A stretch of 32,626 nucleotides of DNA from Candidatus Gastranaerophilales bacterium (GTDB taxonomy: Bacteria; Cyanobacteriota; Vampirovibrionia; Gastranaerophilales; Gastranaerophilaceae): the NCBI GenBank assembly GCA_944326915.1, contig CALVFT010000013.1:1-32626 (forward strand), written 5' to 3'. Each line of letters starts with the position of its first letter. Position 1 is the first letter of the stretch. The position numbers and the translations under genes were made by a program. This document shows positions 9,133-17,181 of this stretch, in pieces. The notes beneath the pieces were generated by a model. The model made no database searches. It had not been told where the DNA came from and was given only the letters and a program-made list of their open reading frames with translations.

Positions 9133-10086
9133 ATGACAAAAAACAGAATTGGGATAGATGTTGGCGGCACCAACGTAAAAATTGCACTGGTAAATGACAA
9201 GGGAGAAATTATTTATTCAAACTCTGTTCCTACACGTGCAGAAATGGGTTATGAATATACAGTAAACAATATTAAACAAGCAATACATGACTTGTTAAAA
9301 GAGACAAAATTGTCAACTAAAGATATCGAAGGAATCGGATTTGGTTTCCCAGGCCAAGTTGACTACAAAGCCGGCATAGTTAGAAACGCTCCTAACATCC
9401 CTGGTTGGGTAGAAGTTCCTATTGCAAAACTTATAGAAGATGAATTTAAAATTCCTACACGTGTAGATAACGACGTAAGATGTGCAGCACTTGGGGAATT
9501 GAACTATGGTGCCGGTAAAGGCTGTGAAAACTTAATATGTATTACAGTTGGAACAGGTATCGGTTCAGGACTTATCGTAAACGGTAAACTTGTAAGAGGA
9601 GCATCTAATGCTGCAGGAGAAATAGGACATATCAAGTTACAAATAAATGATGGTCCTATATGTGGTTGCGGAGATACAGGATGTTTAGAAGCTTTTGCAT
9701 CAGGCCCATCAATCGTTGCCATGGCAGAAGATTACATCAGAGGCGGCAAATCTACAAAATATAGAGAAATGGCTAACGGAGGAGCTATTACTCCTTATAT
9801 CGTATGTGAAGCAGCTAAAGCAGGCGATCCTGTAGCACAAAGAATTTTCACTATCATGGGAGAATACATCGGTGTTGGAATGGCAAGTGTTGTAAACTTA
9901 CTTAATCCTGAAAAAATTATTGTAGGTGGCGGCGTTGCTGATGCAGGCGATTTATTATTGCAACCTCTTACTGAAACATTAAAAAAACGTGCAATGAAAA
10001 TTGCAGGCTCTGCAGTAGAAGTAGTACCAGCTCAACTTGGAAACACTGCAGGAGTTATTGGAGCAAGTCTTTTAATAGAAAGCTAG
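9133..10086 (+). CDS. ROK family sugar kinase (glucokinase-like)
   Basis: 317 residues. ATP-binding DVGGTN at residues 9-14, catalytic Asp in VDNDVR (D114), sugar-contact GEIGH (H166) and the ROK zinc motif CGCGDTGC with Cys 177, 179 and 184. Together with H166 these make the structural zinc site. Family role: phosphorylation of glucose or a related hexose (glucokinase, fructokinase, N-acetylmannosamine kinase); no DNA-binding domain, so an enzyme and not a repressor. Substrate cannot be fixed; glucokinase is most likely. The ATG at 9133 is preferred to one at 9088, because GGGGGA at 9119-9124 precedes it and the upstream segment does not resemble the family. Monocistronic between two terminators. 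Confidence 0.9.
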   Translation: MTKNRIGIDVGGTNVKIALVNDKGEIIYSNSVPTRAEMGYEYTVNNIKQAIHDLLKETKLSTKDIEGIGFGFPGQVDYKAGIVRNAPNIPGWVEVPIAKLIEDEFKIPTRVDNDVRCAALGELNYGAGKGCENLICITVGTGIGSGLIVNGKLVRGASNAAGEIGHIKLQINDGPICGCGDTGCLEAFASGPSIVAMAEDYIRGGKSTKYREMANGGAITPYIVCEAAKAGDPVAQRIFTIMGEYIGVGMASVVNLLNPEKIIVGGGVADAGDLLLQPLTETLKKRAMKIAGSAVEVVPAQLGNTAGVIGASLLIES

Positions 10087-10114
10087 AACAAAATTAAACA
10101 ATTCACAAAAATAT

Positions 10115-10148
10115 AAAAAAGGGACTGAATAAAATCAGCCCCTTTTTT
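10115..10148. terminator. Bidirectional terminator between ROK gene and small minus-strand gene
   Basis: GGGACTGA (10121-10128) pairs with TCAGCCCC (10135-10142) with one A-C mismatch. The stem is flanked by A6 on the left (10115-10120) and T6 on the right (10143-10148). It works for the plus-strand ROK gene and, read on the other strand, for the 92-aa gene. Confidence 0.8.
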
Positions 10149-10156
10149 ATATAATT

Positions 10157-10435
10157 CTACATTTCTCTTATTCGATAATTCATATTCAGCGGCGCATCTT
10201 CAACAATCAAACCTTTAATATTGTCAAACCATGCACATACCTCCGCAACATCTTTATTGTACTGTGTTGCTAAAGATACCGCAGCATTCTTTTTCTCCTG
10301 ATCAGGAAACATTATTTTGGTACCTCCGACCAAAAATACGTAATTCATTTTTTGACCTTTTTCATAAATTTCTCTTGAAACTAAGACTGTGTCTTTGTCA
10401 AAATCGACATTTCCAATACTAATCTTTTCGGCCAT
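10157..10435 (-). CDS. Small conserved-looking hypothetical protein (92 aa)
   Basis: I do not recognise this family. 92 residues, soluble, mixed charge, no signal peptide or membrane helix. It begins MAEKISIGNVDFDKDTVLV, and the middle carries YVFLVGGTKIMFPDQEKK. AAGGAG about 8 bases upstream of the ATG supports it as real; the opposite-strand frame at 10231-10422 has no ribosome site. It ends 9 bp before the shared terminator and is transcribed divergently from holA, across a 134-bp spacer. Confidence 0.65.
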   Translation of the reverse strand: MAEKISIGNVDFDKDTVLVSREIYEKGQKMNYVFLVGGTKIMFPDQEKKNAAVSLATQYNKDVAEVCAWFDNIKGLIVEDAPLNMNYRIREM

Positions 10436-10557
10436 AGTGTATCTCCTTATATATATACCTAATCATTCAAAATAAACTTATATATATTAAGTACATTTTT
10501 TATACCAAACTAACGCATGATAAAATAATCGTAACATTTCATTACAAAATTTTATTA

Positions 10558-10563
10558 TATAAT
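10558..10563 (+). promoter_or_regulatory. -10 box of a probable leaderless holA transcript
   Basis: TATAAT at 10558-10563, followed by six bases and then the holA ATG at 10570. Transcription would begin at or next to the A of ATG. No Shine-Dalgarno is present. The -35 region is poor (no TTGACA-like hexamer at 16-18 bp). Confidence 0.65.
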
Positions 10564-10569
10564 TCGAAT

Positions 10570-11526
10570 ATGGCTGTATATTTTTTCCACGGAGAAGAAG
10601 ATTTTAATATCGAAAAGGAAATCGAGAAACTTAAAAAGAATCTCGATAAAAATTTTCTTGAAATGAGTTTTAAAACTTACGACAATCCAAAATTTGCAGA
10701 CCTGATAGCAATTTTGCGTTCACAGCCAATGATGTTTGGGAAAATGCTTATTATAATAAATTGTCTTGATTATTTTTCCAAAACATTTGAAGATAAAGAG
10801 CTAAAAGAAATTTCAGAAGCACTTGAAAATAATAACGATAATCTGGATATAGTTTTTGTCGCAATTCTTCCAAGAGGAGAAGGGAAAAAACTTGATAGCA
10901 GAAAAAAACTGTTTAAAACACTTGCAAAATACAATGCAAAAGAATTCCAAACCATTCCAACATACAAAGTAGCAGAACTTGAAGATTGGATAAAAAAACA
11001 AGGAAAAAGTAAGGGGATTAAATTTGAGCCAGATGCTCTTACTGCAATAATTTCACAAATAGGTAATAACTTAAGACAAATTGACGCAGAACTTGAGAAG
11101 CTTAAACTTTTTATTTATCCCAAAGATACCGTAACAGCTGGAATGGTAAAAGAAATGTGTATTTCTAACGAGGATCTTTTCGCATTTTCAGACTTTCTTA
11201 TGGAAAATCAAAAAGATCAAGCTCTTTTAGAGTACAGAAAGCTGCTTGAAAAAAGATACCCGCTTGAGATTTTATCAACATTACAGACAATGCTCAGACG
11301 GTGGATTACTTTGAAAGCAAAAGCCCAAGAATGCTCATCTTTTGAACTAGCAAAACTCACAGGGATGCATGAATACGTCGTAAAATTGAACTTACAAAAA
11401 CTAAAAAAAACATCTCTTAAAGATTTGGTGAAACTTAAACAAAATTTAACAGAAGCTGAATTTAGAATAAAATCAGGACAAGCTTTTGACATCGAAAACG
11501 AAATTGAAAACGCATTTTTTCAATAA
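10570..11526 (+). CDS. holA: DNA polymerase III subunit delta (clamp loader)
   Basis: 318 residues, typical HolA length. The N-terminus FFHGEEDFNIEKEI and the block ILRSQPMMFGKMLIII are characteristic. The middle shows IPRGEGKKLDSRKKLFKTL (the delta linker region) and GNNLRQIDAELEKL; the C-terminal collar domain includes AFSDFLMENQKDQALLEYRKL. Delta opens the beta sliding clamp in the clamp-loader complex. No functional Walker A, as expected for delta. It is followed 26 bp later by holB, the other non-catalytic subunit, so the two partners are co-expressed. The start ATG lacks a ribosome site but sits 6 bases after TATAAT, implying leaderless translation. Confidence 0.93.
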   Translation: MAVYFFHGEEDFNIEKEIEKLKKNLDKNFLEMSFKTYDNPKFADLIAILRSQPMMFGKMLIIINCLDYFSKTFEDKELKEISEALENNNDNLDIVFVAILPRGEGKKLDSRKKLFKTLAKYNAKEFQTIPTYKVAELEDWIKKQGKSKGIKFEPDALTAIISQIGNNLRQIDAELEKLKLFIYPKDTVTAGMVKEMCISNEDLFAFSDFLMENQKDQALLEYRKLLEKRYPLEILSTLQTMLRRWITLKAKAQECSSFELAKLTGMHEYVVKLNLQKLKKTSLKDLVKLKQNLTEAEFRIKSGQAFDIENEIENAFFQ

Positions 11527-11552
11527 AATAAATACAGGAGAAAATAAAAATA

Positions 11553-12416
11553 ATGAATTTAAAAGAAAAATATCCATTTCTCATGAAATATTTTGAAAAC
11601 GGTATTAACGATACCTCAAAAAATATTGCTCACTGTATTTTATTTTATGGTTCTGATCTTCAATCCCAATACGATTTGGCTCTTGAAGTTGCAAGAATGC
11701 TCAACTGCACAGGTACACATACTCAAGATTGTACATGCCTAAACTGCAACTGGATTAGAGAAAATAAACATCCTGCAGTACTAACTATTTCAAAAGTTGA
11801 TAACAAACCGTCTGATGATACCTCTAAAACAGTAATATCAATAGATCAAGCCAGAATGATAAAAAATGATTTGCTTGTCACGTCAGAATATCACAGAGTA
11901 CTAATTTTCTGCGACAAAGACAAAGAAGGCAATATCTGCGGACTTAATCAACAAAACTTCCAAGCTGATGCAGCAAATGCGCTTTTAAAAACCTTTGAAG
12001 AACCTCCGTCAAGAACAACTTTCTTCTTTCTAACAAAAGACAAATCAGATATGATAACAACTGTCGTTTCTAGAGCACAATGTTTTTTCGTACCTTCACA
12101 CAAGGAAGATTCAAGGAACTTTGACCTCGTAAAAGATGCCATTGACGGCTACCTCGAACTTGAAAGATCAGAAGTTCTTGATCTTAATGATAAAATCCTT
12201 CAACTAACCAAAGATAATGATGCGGAATTAATATTTACCCAAATTCAAAACTACATGAACAACCTTCTATTTCAATGCATAGATCAACCAAACCTCAAAT
12301 TAAAACTAATCGCAGATCTAAAATCAGTTGAAAAAGCAAAAAAAGAACTTCGATTGAATATGAATCCTCAGACAATTGTCGAAAACCTTTGCTTTGACTT
12401 AGTTTTAAATAACTAA
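11553..12416 (+). CDS. holB: DNA polymerase III subunit delta-prime
   Basis: 287 residues, AAA+ fold. The Walker A position is degenerate (FYGSDLQSQYDLA in place of GxxGxGKT), as usual for delta-prime. The zinc module is present: four Cys in MLNCTGTHTQDCTCLNCNW. The sensor-1 region reads ANALLKTFEEPPSRTTFF, and SRAQCF holds the conserved SRC-like arginine region. This stator subunit assembles the clamp loader with delta (holA directly upstream) and gamma/tau. AGGAGA lies about 11 bases before the ATG. Its last 4 bases overlap the stop of the minus-strand XRE gene. A C-terminal helical region follows without further motifs. Confidence 0.93.
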   Translation: MNLKEKYPFLMKYFENGINDTSKNIAHCILFYGSDLQSQYDLALEVARMLNCTGTHTQDCTCLNCNWIRENKHPAVLTISKVDNKPSDDTSKTVISIDQARMIKNDLLVTSEYHRVLIFCDKDKEGNICGLNQQNFQADAANALLKTFEEPPSRTTFFFLTKDKSDMITTVVSRAQCFFVPSHKEDSRNFDLVKDAIDGYLELERSEVLDLNDKILQLTKDNDAELIFTQIQNYMNNLLFQCIDQPNLKLKLIADLKSVEKAKKELRLNMNPQTIVENLCFDLVLNN

Positions 12417-12634
12417 TCCCATTCAAAGTCAAAAAACTTTTCCAGCGGAACATCTAGAGCTTTTGCAATTTTTTCTAAAGTTTTTAACTGGTATATTCTT
12501 TTACCCTCTTCCATCTCCACAAGAACTTTTTCTTGTCTTTGCAAAATTTTTGCAAGATTTGCACAGGACATACCTTTTTGAGTTCTATAATATTTTATAT
12601 TTCTGCCTAATTTTTTAAATTCTTCTTTTTTCAT
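12413..12634 (-). CDS. Small XRE-family HTH regulator
   Basis: A single Cro/CI-type helix-turn-helix: LGRNIKYYRTQKGMSCANLA, then ILQRQEKVLVEMEEGKR, then LEKIAKALDVPLEKFFDFEW. About 73 residues, no other domain. I place the start at the ATG preceded by AGGAGG (6-base spacing), not at the in-frame TTG at 12670, which would translate the ribosome-binding site. It is divergent from the histidine kinase at 12732, so it may regulate that promoter (inference). A second XRE gene of the same size is at 15631. Confidence 0.82.
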   Translation of the reverse strand: MKKEEFKKLGRNIKYYRTQKGMSCANLAKILQRQEKVLVEMEEGKRIYQLKTLEKIAKALDVPLEKFFDFEWD

Positions 12635-12696
12635 AATCATCCTCCTGATGACATTGTGGAATATTTTCAAAATTTTTCAAATTAGAATTTAACAAA

Positions 12697-12725
12697 TTGC
12701 CCATTATACACTAATTTTCTATAAT
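12697..12725 (+). promoter_or_regulatory. Sigma-70-type promoter giving leaderless histidine kinase mRNA
   Basis: TTGCCC (12697-12702), a 17-bp spacer and a perfect TATAAT (12720-12725). The gene's ATG begins 6 bases later, at 12732, where transcription should start. No ribosome-binding site lies between. Confidence 0.75.
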
Positions 12726-12731
12726 GTTGTT

Positions 12732-14390
12732 ATGAAAAAGTTTGATTTTTTTCGACAATTTAGAGATGCCGTACTGATAGTAAACAAAAAAGGTGATGCT
12801 GTTTACCGAAACCACACATTCAAAAGGTGGTTCAAAGATTTTACCGAAATCCGAAAACTATCTCATAATACTAGTTTCGACATTTGTCCTCTCGCAAGTT
12901 ACAATATCGAAGTGTATTCTCCAATATATCATGCAATAACATCAAAAGAAAATTTTTTCGCACGCATAACATATCAATCAAACTTAAACAAAATTTTCTA
13001 CTATGACTTAACAGCAATCAAAAAAGGAAATTATACAATTATATTCTTTACCGATGTATCAGCTCAAAACAAACTCGGAGATATACATAAAGAAAATGAA
13101 AAACTAAAAGAACAATACAACCTTTTACTTGAAGAAAATGAAGCCCTGCAAAAAATAAAACAAAAAGCCCAAAGCCAAGCTATCCGAATCGCACTCATAA
13201 ACAAAGTTTCAAACATAATAAGAGAAAGTATAGATATCTCACAAATTCTACAATCTACACTTAAAGAACTTATGATTATGTTTGGAGCATACAAAGCATA
13301 CTATGCAACAGCAGAAAAAGATTATTTTATCATTGAAGAAATTTACGGAAATAAAAAAACAAAAAATTCTAAAAAAATTCAATTTGATGAGCAAACGACC
13401 AAAACTATTGCGGCAACAGAAATTTCAGTATCAAACTGTCTAATAGAATATCTCAATGCCCAACCGCTAAAACAACCTGTACTACGAATTATTGTACCAA
13501 TTCACCATATGCAAAACCTAATGGGCGTAATAGTTTTACTAAGTTACCAAAAACGAGAACTTAGTGAAGAATTGGAAATTCTTGAAGCAATTTCTTCTCA
13601 ATTATCAAACGCTATTACACGTGCAGAACTTTACCAAAAAAATATTCAAACTGTAAAAGAACTGAAAAAAACTCTAAAAGAACTAAAAGAAACACAAATA
13701 CAACTTATCAACTCAGAAAAAATGGCATCGCTTGGTCAACTTGTAGCAGGTGTCGCACACGAAATTAACACACCTGTAGCTTCGATTAAATCAAACAATG
13801 AAATAACTGCAAAACTATTGCAAAAAGAGCCTGACAGCGATTTTAAAGAAATGCTGTCTGACATAAATAATATCGATAAAGAAGCAATCCAAAGAATAAG
13901 TAACATTGTCACAAGTTTGAAAAAATTTGTTCGACTTGACGAAGCAGAACTGCAAGAAGCAGATATAAACAAAGAACTTGATCTTACACTCGAACTTATA
14001 AGACACGAAACAAAAAACAGAATAACTATAATTAGAGAGTACGGAGAAATCCCATCTATACGCTGTTTTCCGAACATGCTAAATCAGGTATTTACCAACA
14101 TACTTATCAATGCATGCCAAGCAATAAAAGATAAAGGAACGATTAAAATTACAACCTCATACATAGATAATAAACTCATCATTAAAATAAAAGACGACGG
14201 AATTGGAATACCCCCAAAAGAGCTCAACAAGATATTTTCAGCAGGATATACTACAAAAGGAGTAGGAGTAGGTACAGGACTAGGTTTAGCTATTTCATCC
14301 AAAATCATAGAAAAACACGGGGGCGAAATTATTGTAAATAGTGAAGTTGGGCATGGTAGCGAGTTTATTATTACTATCTCTAGTAAGTAG
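12732..14390 (+). CDS. Soluble sensor histidine kinase (PAS-like, GAF, HisKA, HATPase)
   Basis: 552 residues, no membrane segments, so a cytosolic sensor. Residues 1-115 look PAS-like (FRDAVLIVNKKGDAVYRN). A coiled coil at 120-155 leads to a GAF-like domain at about 160-300. The dimerisation/phosphoacceptor helix carries SLGQLVAGVAHEINTPVAS with His343. The ATPase domain has the N box around Asn460 (INACQAI), G1 DDGIGIP, F-box region NKIFSAGYTT and G2 GTGLGLAIS. It autophosphorylates on His and would pass phosphate to a response regulator. None is encoded nearby, so it is an orphan. Start ATG is directly behind a consensus promoter with no Shine-Dalgarno. It is divergent from a small XRE gene. 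Confidence 0.92.
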   Translation: MKKFDFFRQFRDAVLIVNKKGDAVYRNHTFKRWFKDFTEIRKLSHNTSFDICPLASYNIEVYSPIYHAITSKENFFARITYQSNLNKIFYYDLTAIKKGNYTIIFFTDVSAQNKLGDIHKENEKLKEQYNLLLEENEALQKIKQKAQSQAIRIALINKVSNIIRESIDISQILQSTLKELMIMFGAYKAYYATAEKDYFIIEEIYGNKKTKNSKKIQFDEQTTKTIAATEISVSNCLIEYLNAQPLKQPVLRIIVPIHHMQNLMGVIVLLSYQKRELSEELEILEAISSQLSNAITRAELYQKNIQTVKELKKTLKELKETQIQLINSEKMASLGQLVAGVAHEINTPVASIKSNNEITAKLLQKEPDSDFKEMLSDINNIDKEAIQRISNIVTSLKKFVRLDEAELQEADINKELDLTLELIRHETKNRITIIREYGEIPSIRCFPNMLNQVFTNILINACQAIKDKGTIKITTSYIDNKLIIKIKDDGIGIPPKELNKIFSAGYTTKGVGVGTGLGLAISSKIIEKHGGEIIVNSEVGHGSEFIITISSK

Positions 14391-14707
14391 TATTTGTTAA
14401 CAAATGTTACATATTTGATTAATATATTATTGAAACACATCTTTTATTAAAAAAACAAACAATATAATTTTTAAAATAATACATCTAACCCAAGAATAAA
14501 CATGAAAAATATGTTATATTTTAAATATAAAGTGTGAGTATTACCCTTATAAATTTAATAGTAACAACACACAGGTAGTAGAAACAAGTTTTAATTGTAA
14601 ACAAAAATTAATAAAAGTAGGTACAAAAAGCAATATTATATTCTCAAAATTTTTAATAAATACATAAGTGTGTAGAATATTATATTGTATGTGTCGGAGG
14701 AAAGTAG
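14391..14707. other. 317-bp intergenic region upstream of the HEAT-repeat gene
   Basis: No coding frame or RNA gene can be supported. A perfect 14-bp palindrome ATTTGTTAACAAAT (14392-14405) starts 2 bp after the kinase stop; it lacks a T-run and is a poor terminator, so it may be an operator. The remainder is very AT-rich. TATATT-like hexamers around 14675-14686 could be the -10 of the HEAT gene. CGGAGGA at 14695-14701 is its ribosome-binding site. Confidence 0.5.
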
Positions 14708-15565
14708 ATGACAATTAGTGTAAACAGCAAGAAAAAACAAGTTAAAAAATCTTTTGATGAATTATTAATGGATCTTAAAACAAGTAATTCAGAAAAAGTT
14801 AGATATAACGCTGCTCGTATTCTTGGAGAAATGGGCGATTCAAAAGCAGTTGAACCATTAATTGAAGTTTTAAAACACGACAAAAACGGATCAGTAAGAC
14901 TTTATGCAGCTCGTGCATTGGGTGAACTAGGTGATTCAAAAGCAACAACTCACTTAATCGAATCATTACGTGAAGATAGAAACGTAGACGTAAGAGTTCG
15001 TGCAGCTCGTGCATTGGGTCGTTTAGGTGGAGAAATCGTTGTAGAACCTCTAGTAGAAGCTCTTAACGATGAAAACCCCCAAGTATGTATCACAGCAACA
15101 GATGCCCTAATTGAAATTGGTGATGTTGCAACAGATGCATTAATTGCATCATTAGACCACGAAAAAGTTAATGTTAGATGCGATGCAACTCGTGCATTAG
15201 GTGAAATCGGTAATAAAAAAGCTGTTGATAAAGTAATTAATATGTTGTATGACGAATGGGTTAACGTAAGAATTTACGCTGTAACATCATTAGGCAAATT
15301 AAATGACACAAAAGCTGTTCCTGCACTAATTGATGTTATGAAAAACCGTTCTGAAAATGAATTAGTAAGAGCAGGTGCTGCTGCTGCATTAGGAGTTCTT
15401 CGTGATCAAAGAGCATTGCTTCCTCTAAGAGAATTAATTATGGAAGCAGAAGAACTAGGTGAATTAGAAGATACAGCATTGAAATCTTTCAAAAAGATTA
15501 TGGCTGCAAACTGGCAATCAATTCCTGGTGCAACTGCTCAAAAGAAACCTGTTGCAACATTCTAA
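14708..15565 (+). CDS. HEAT-repeat protein (PBS-lyase-like repeats)
   Basis: 285 residues, almost entirely HEAT/PBS-lyase-like repeats of about 31 residues: VRYNAARILGEMGDSKAVEP, VRLYAARALGELGDSKATT, VRVRAARALGRLGGEIVVEP, VRCDATRALGEIGNKKAVDK and further units to about residue 255. Such alpha-solenoids bind proteins. In cyanobacteria related repeats form phycobilin lyases (CpcE type), but no phycobiliprotein partner is seen here and the function is unknown. GGAGG sits 7 bases before the ATG. Codons such as GCT, CGT and GGT are more frequent than in neighbours, which suggests high expression. It has a long leader region upstream and a strong terminator at 15602-15628. Confidence 0.88.
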   Translation: MTISVNSKKKQVKKSFDELLMDLKTSNSEKVRYNAARILGEMGDSKAVEPLIEVLKHDKNGSVRLYAARALGELGDSKATTHLIESLREDRNVDVRVRAARALGRLGGEIVVEPLVEALNDENPQVCITATDALIEIGDVATDALIASLDHEKVNVRCDATRALGEIGNKKAVDKVINMLYDEWVNVRIYAVTSLGKLNDTKAVPALIDVMKNRSENELVRAGAAAALGVLRDQRALLPLRELIMEAEELGELEDTALKSFKKIMAANWQSIPGATAQKKPVATF

Positions 15566-15601
15566 GTATAAAATAAGTAAAATCGAAACAAATAGAATAA
15601 A

Positions 15602-15628
15602 AACACCTCTTATAAAAGAGGTGTTTTT
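15602..15628. terminator. Terminator after HEAT gene and minus-strand XRE gene
   Basis: AACACCTCTT (15602-15611) and AAGAGGTGTT (15616-15625) form a perfect 10-bp stem with an ATAA loop. T-rich on the right and A-rich on the left, so usable from both sides. Confidence 0.92.
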
Positions 15629-15630
15629 TA

Positions 15631-15840
15631 CTACATTAGCAATTTGTATGCATCTATTTCTAAAACCTCAGCAATTATTATCAGTCTTTTCAAACTTGGA
15701 GTTCTTTTACCGTTTTCGATTAATGAAATGTAATCTTCAGATAACCCTGTCAATTCTGCAAACTTTGCTTGAGAGTAACCTTTTTCCAATCGCAATTTTT
15801 TTATATTTTTATAAATATTTATTAACGTACTATTTGTCAT
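15631..15840 (-). CDS. Small XRE-family HTH regulator
   Basis: 69 residues forming one canonical HTH_3 domain: IKKLRLEKGYSQAKFAELTG, LSEDYISLIENGKRTPSLKR, LIIIAEVLEIDAYKLL. It is a DNA-binding protein with no effector domain; its targets are unknown. It ends 3 bp from the shared terminator. The ATG has no Shine-Dalgarno; CAGAAT six bases upstream could be a weak -10 for a leaderless message, but the -35 is not recognisable. Confidence 0.87.
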   Translation of the reverse strand: MTNSTLINIYKNIKKLRLEKGYSQAKFAELTGLSEDYISLIENGKRTPSLKRLIIIAEVLEIDAYKLLM

Positions 15841-15886
15841 ACATTTATTCTGATTTTATTAAACAAATACTAAAACTATTAAGTAT

Positions 15887-16672
15887 TTATTTAAAATAAT
15901 ATTCAATTTCAGAAGATAAATCTAATTTTTTAGCATTATCTTTAAATATTTTTGACTTAATCCCCATTTTCGCAAGTCTGTATTTCAAACTCACTGATAA
16001 TACACCAAGACCATACTTACAAGAACGCATAAAATTAATAGATGAAGCTTCTTTGAAATATTTTGTAGGACAAGAAATTTCACCTATTTTAAAATTATTA
16101 TAAAAAAGCAAAGCTATCATTTCGTTATCAAAAATAAAATCATCATCACAAGAATCTAAAGGAAGAGTTTCTAAAACCTCTTTAGTAAAACCACGAAAAC
16201 CAGTATGGTATTCTGTTAAATTTTCACCGGTAAAAACATTCTCAAACCAAGTCAAGAATTTGTTTGCAACGAATTTATAAAAAGGCATACCACCTTTTAA
16301 TGCAGAGTTACCTAACATTCTTGAAGCCATTACAGCATCATATTCTCCAAAAGCCATCATAGAAACAATTGCAGGAATAAGTTTTGGAGTATATTGATAA
16401 TCAGGGTGCAACATAACAACAATATCAGCACCAGCTTTCAAAGCAGCTTTATAACAAGATTTTTGATTACCGCCATAACCTTTATTTTCCTTATGCACAA
16501 TAGTTGTTATGTTTAACTCTTTTGAAACAAGCTTAGTATTATCTTGAGAGTTATCATCAACAAGAATCACCTCATCTACAAAAGGTTTATAAATCTCATC
16601 ATAAGTCTGTTTAAGAGTTTTTTCTGCGTTATATGCAGGCATAATTATAACAACTTTTTTATCATTAATCAT
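15887..16672 (-). CDS. Family 2 glycosyltransferase (DPM1-like)
   Basis: 261 residues. GT-A fold motifs: VVIIMPAYNAEKTL (nucleotide-sugar binding start), ILVDDNSQDNT, the KGYGGNQKSCYKAAL segment, and the metal-binding Asp in VVMLHPDYQYTPKLI. Similar to polyprenyl-phosphate mannosyl/glucosyl transferases that make lipid-linked sugars. The C-terminal membrane helices found in many DPM1/GtrB proteins are absent, so it is probably membrane-associated or soluble. Substrate unknown. No convincing ribosome-binding site precedes the ATG. It is downstream of hpf, separated by a hairpin at 16715-16745. Confidence 0.87.
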   Translation of the reverse strand: MINDKKVVIIMPAYNAEKTLKQTYDEIYKPFVDEVILVDDNSQDNTKLVSKELNITTIVHKENKGYGGNQKSCYKAALKAGADIVVMLHPDYQYTPKLIPAIVSMMAFGEYDAVMASRMLGNSALKGGMPFYKFVANKFLTWFENVFTGENLTEYHTGFRGFTKEVLETLPLDSCDDDFIFDNEMIALLFYNNFKIGEISCPTKYFKEASSINFMRSCKYGLGVLSVSLKYRLAKMGIKSKIFKDNAKKLDLSSEIEYYFK

Positions 16673-16714
16673 ATCAACTACTAACCAATTATTCCTATAT
16701 ATACTAATAAATAA

Positions 16715-16745
16715 GTTTGCTCGGAGATGTTTCTTCCGAGCAAAC
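16715..16745 (-). terminator. Hairpin terminator after hpf
   Basis: GTTTGCTCGGA (16715-16725) pairs with TCCGAGCAAAC (16735-16745), an 11-bp perfect stem 12 bp past the hpf stop. On the minus strand it is followed by an imperfect T-rich tract (TTATTTATT), so termination may be partial. Confidence 0.7.
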
Positions 16746-16757
16746 CTAAAAACTTAA

Positions 16758-17117
16758 CTATTCAGCTTCTTCAACCTCTTCAGGTACATTGTCAGTCCTG
16801 ATCGAAGTTTTATCTGATCCTAAGCTCTTGTCTTTAAATTTTTTAACTTGTCTATCTAATTTGTCAGCTAACAAGTCAATACTTTCATACATAGAATCAG
16901 CAGCTTCCTCACAACGAACAACACCGCCAGTACTTAATTTGCAACTAACTTCAGCAACGTGTTTTCCTGATGCTGCAGGGTTTTTAATAACTGACAAAAC
17001 CACTTCAATTCCTTGAATTTGGTCATAGTGGTTAGCAACTTTTCCTACTTTTTCTTTAACATAGGCTTTAATTGCATCAGTAATTTCGATGTTTCTTCCG
17101 TTAACGTAAATGTGCAT
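16758..17117 (-). CDS. hpf: Ribosome hibernation factor, short HPF/RaiA type
   Basis: 119 residues: the S30AE/HPF domain MHIYVNGRNIEITDAIKAYV, then YDQIQGIEVVLSVIKNP, AEVSCKLSTGG and YESIDLLADKLDRQVKKFKD. It binds the 30S decoding region and stops translation in stationary phase. It ends in a short acidic tail (VPEEVEEAE) and lacks the second dimerisation domain of long HPF (LrtA type) found in cyanobacteria and Firmicutes, so 100S formation by the long-form mechanism is not expected. A perfect AGGAGG lies 5 bases before the ATG, consistent with strong expression. Confidence 0.93.
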   Translation of the reverse strand: MHIYVNGRNIEITDAIKAYVKEKVGKVANHYDQIQGIEVVLSVIKNPAASGKHVAEVSCKLSTGGVVRCEEAADSMYESIDLLADKLDRQVKKFKDKSLGSDKTSIRTDNVPEEVEEAE

Positions 17118-17181
17118 TTAGACCTCCTATAATACTGCTTATATAGTATAACACAATTACGAAAAATTTTAAAGGGTCAAA

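Noticed and set aside
10231-10422. Plus-strand 63-aa open frame opposite the 92-aa gene
   Set aside because: No ribosome site, and it is antisense to a frame that has AAGGAG before its ATG.
15528-15899. Plus-strand 123-aa open frame after the HEAT gene
   Set aside because: It overlaps the HEAT gene end, crosses a strong terminator and lies antisense to a clear XRE gene; composition is not protein-like.
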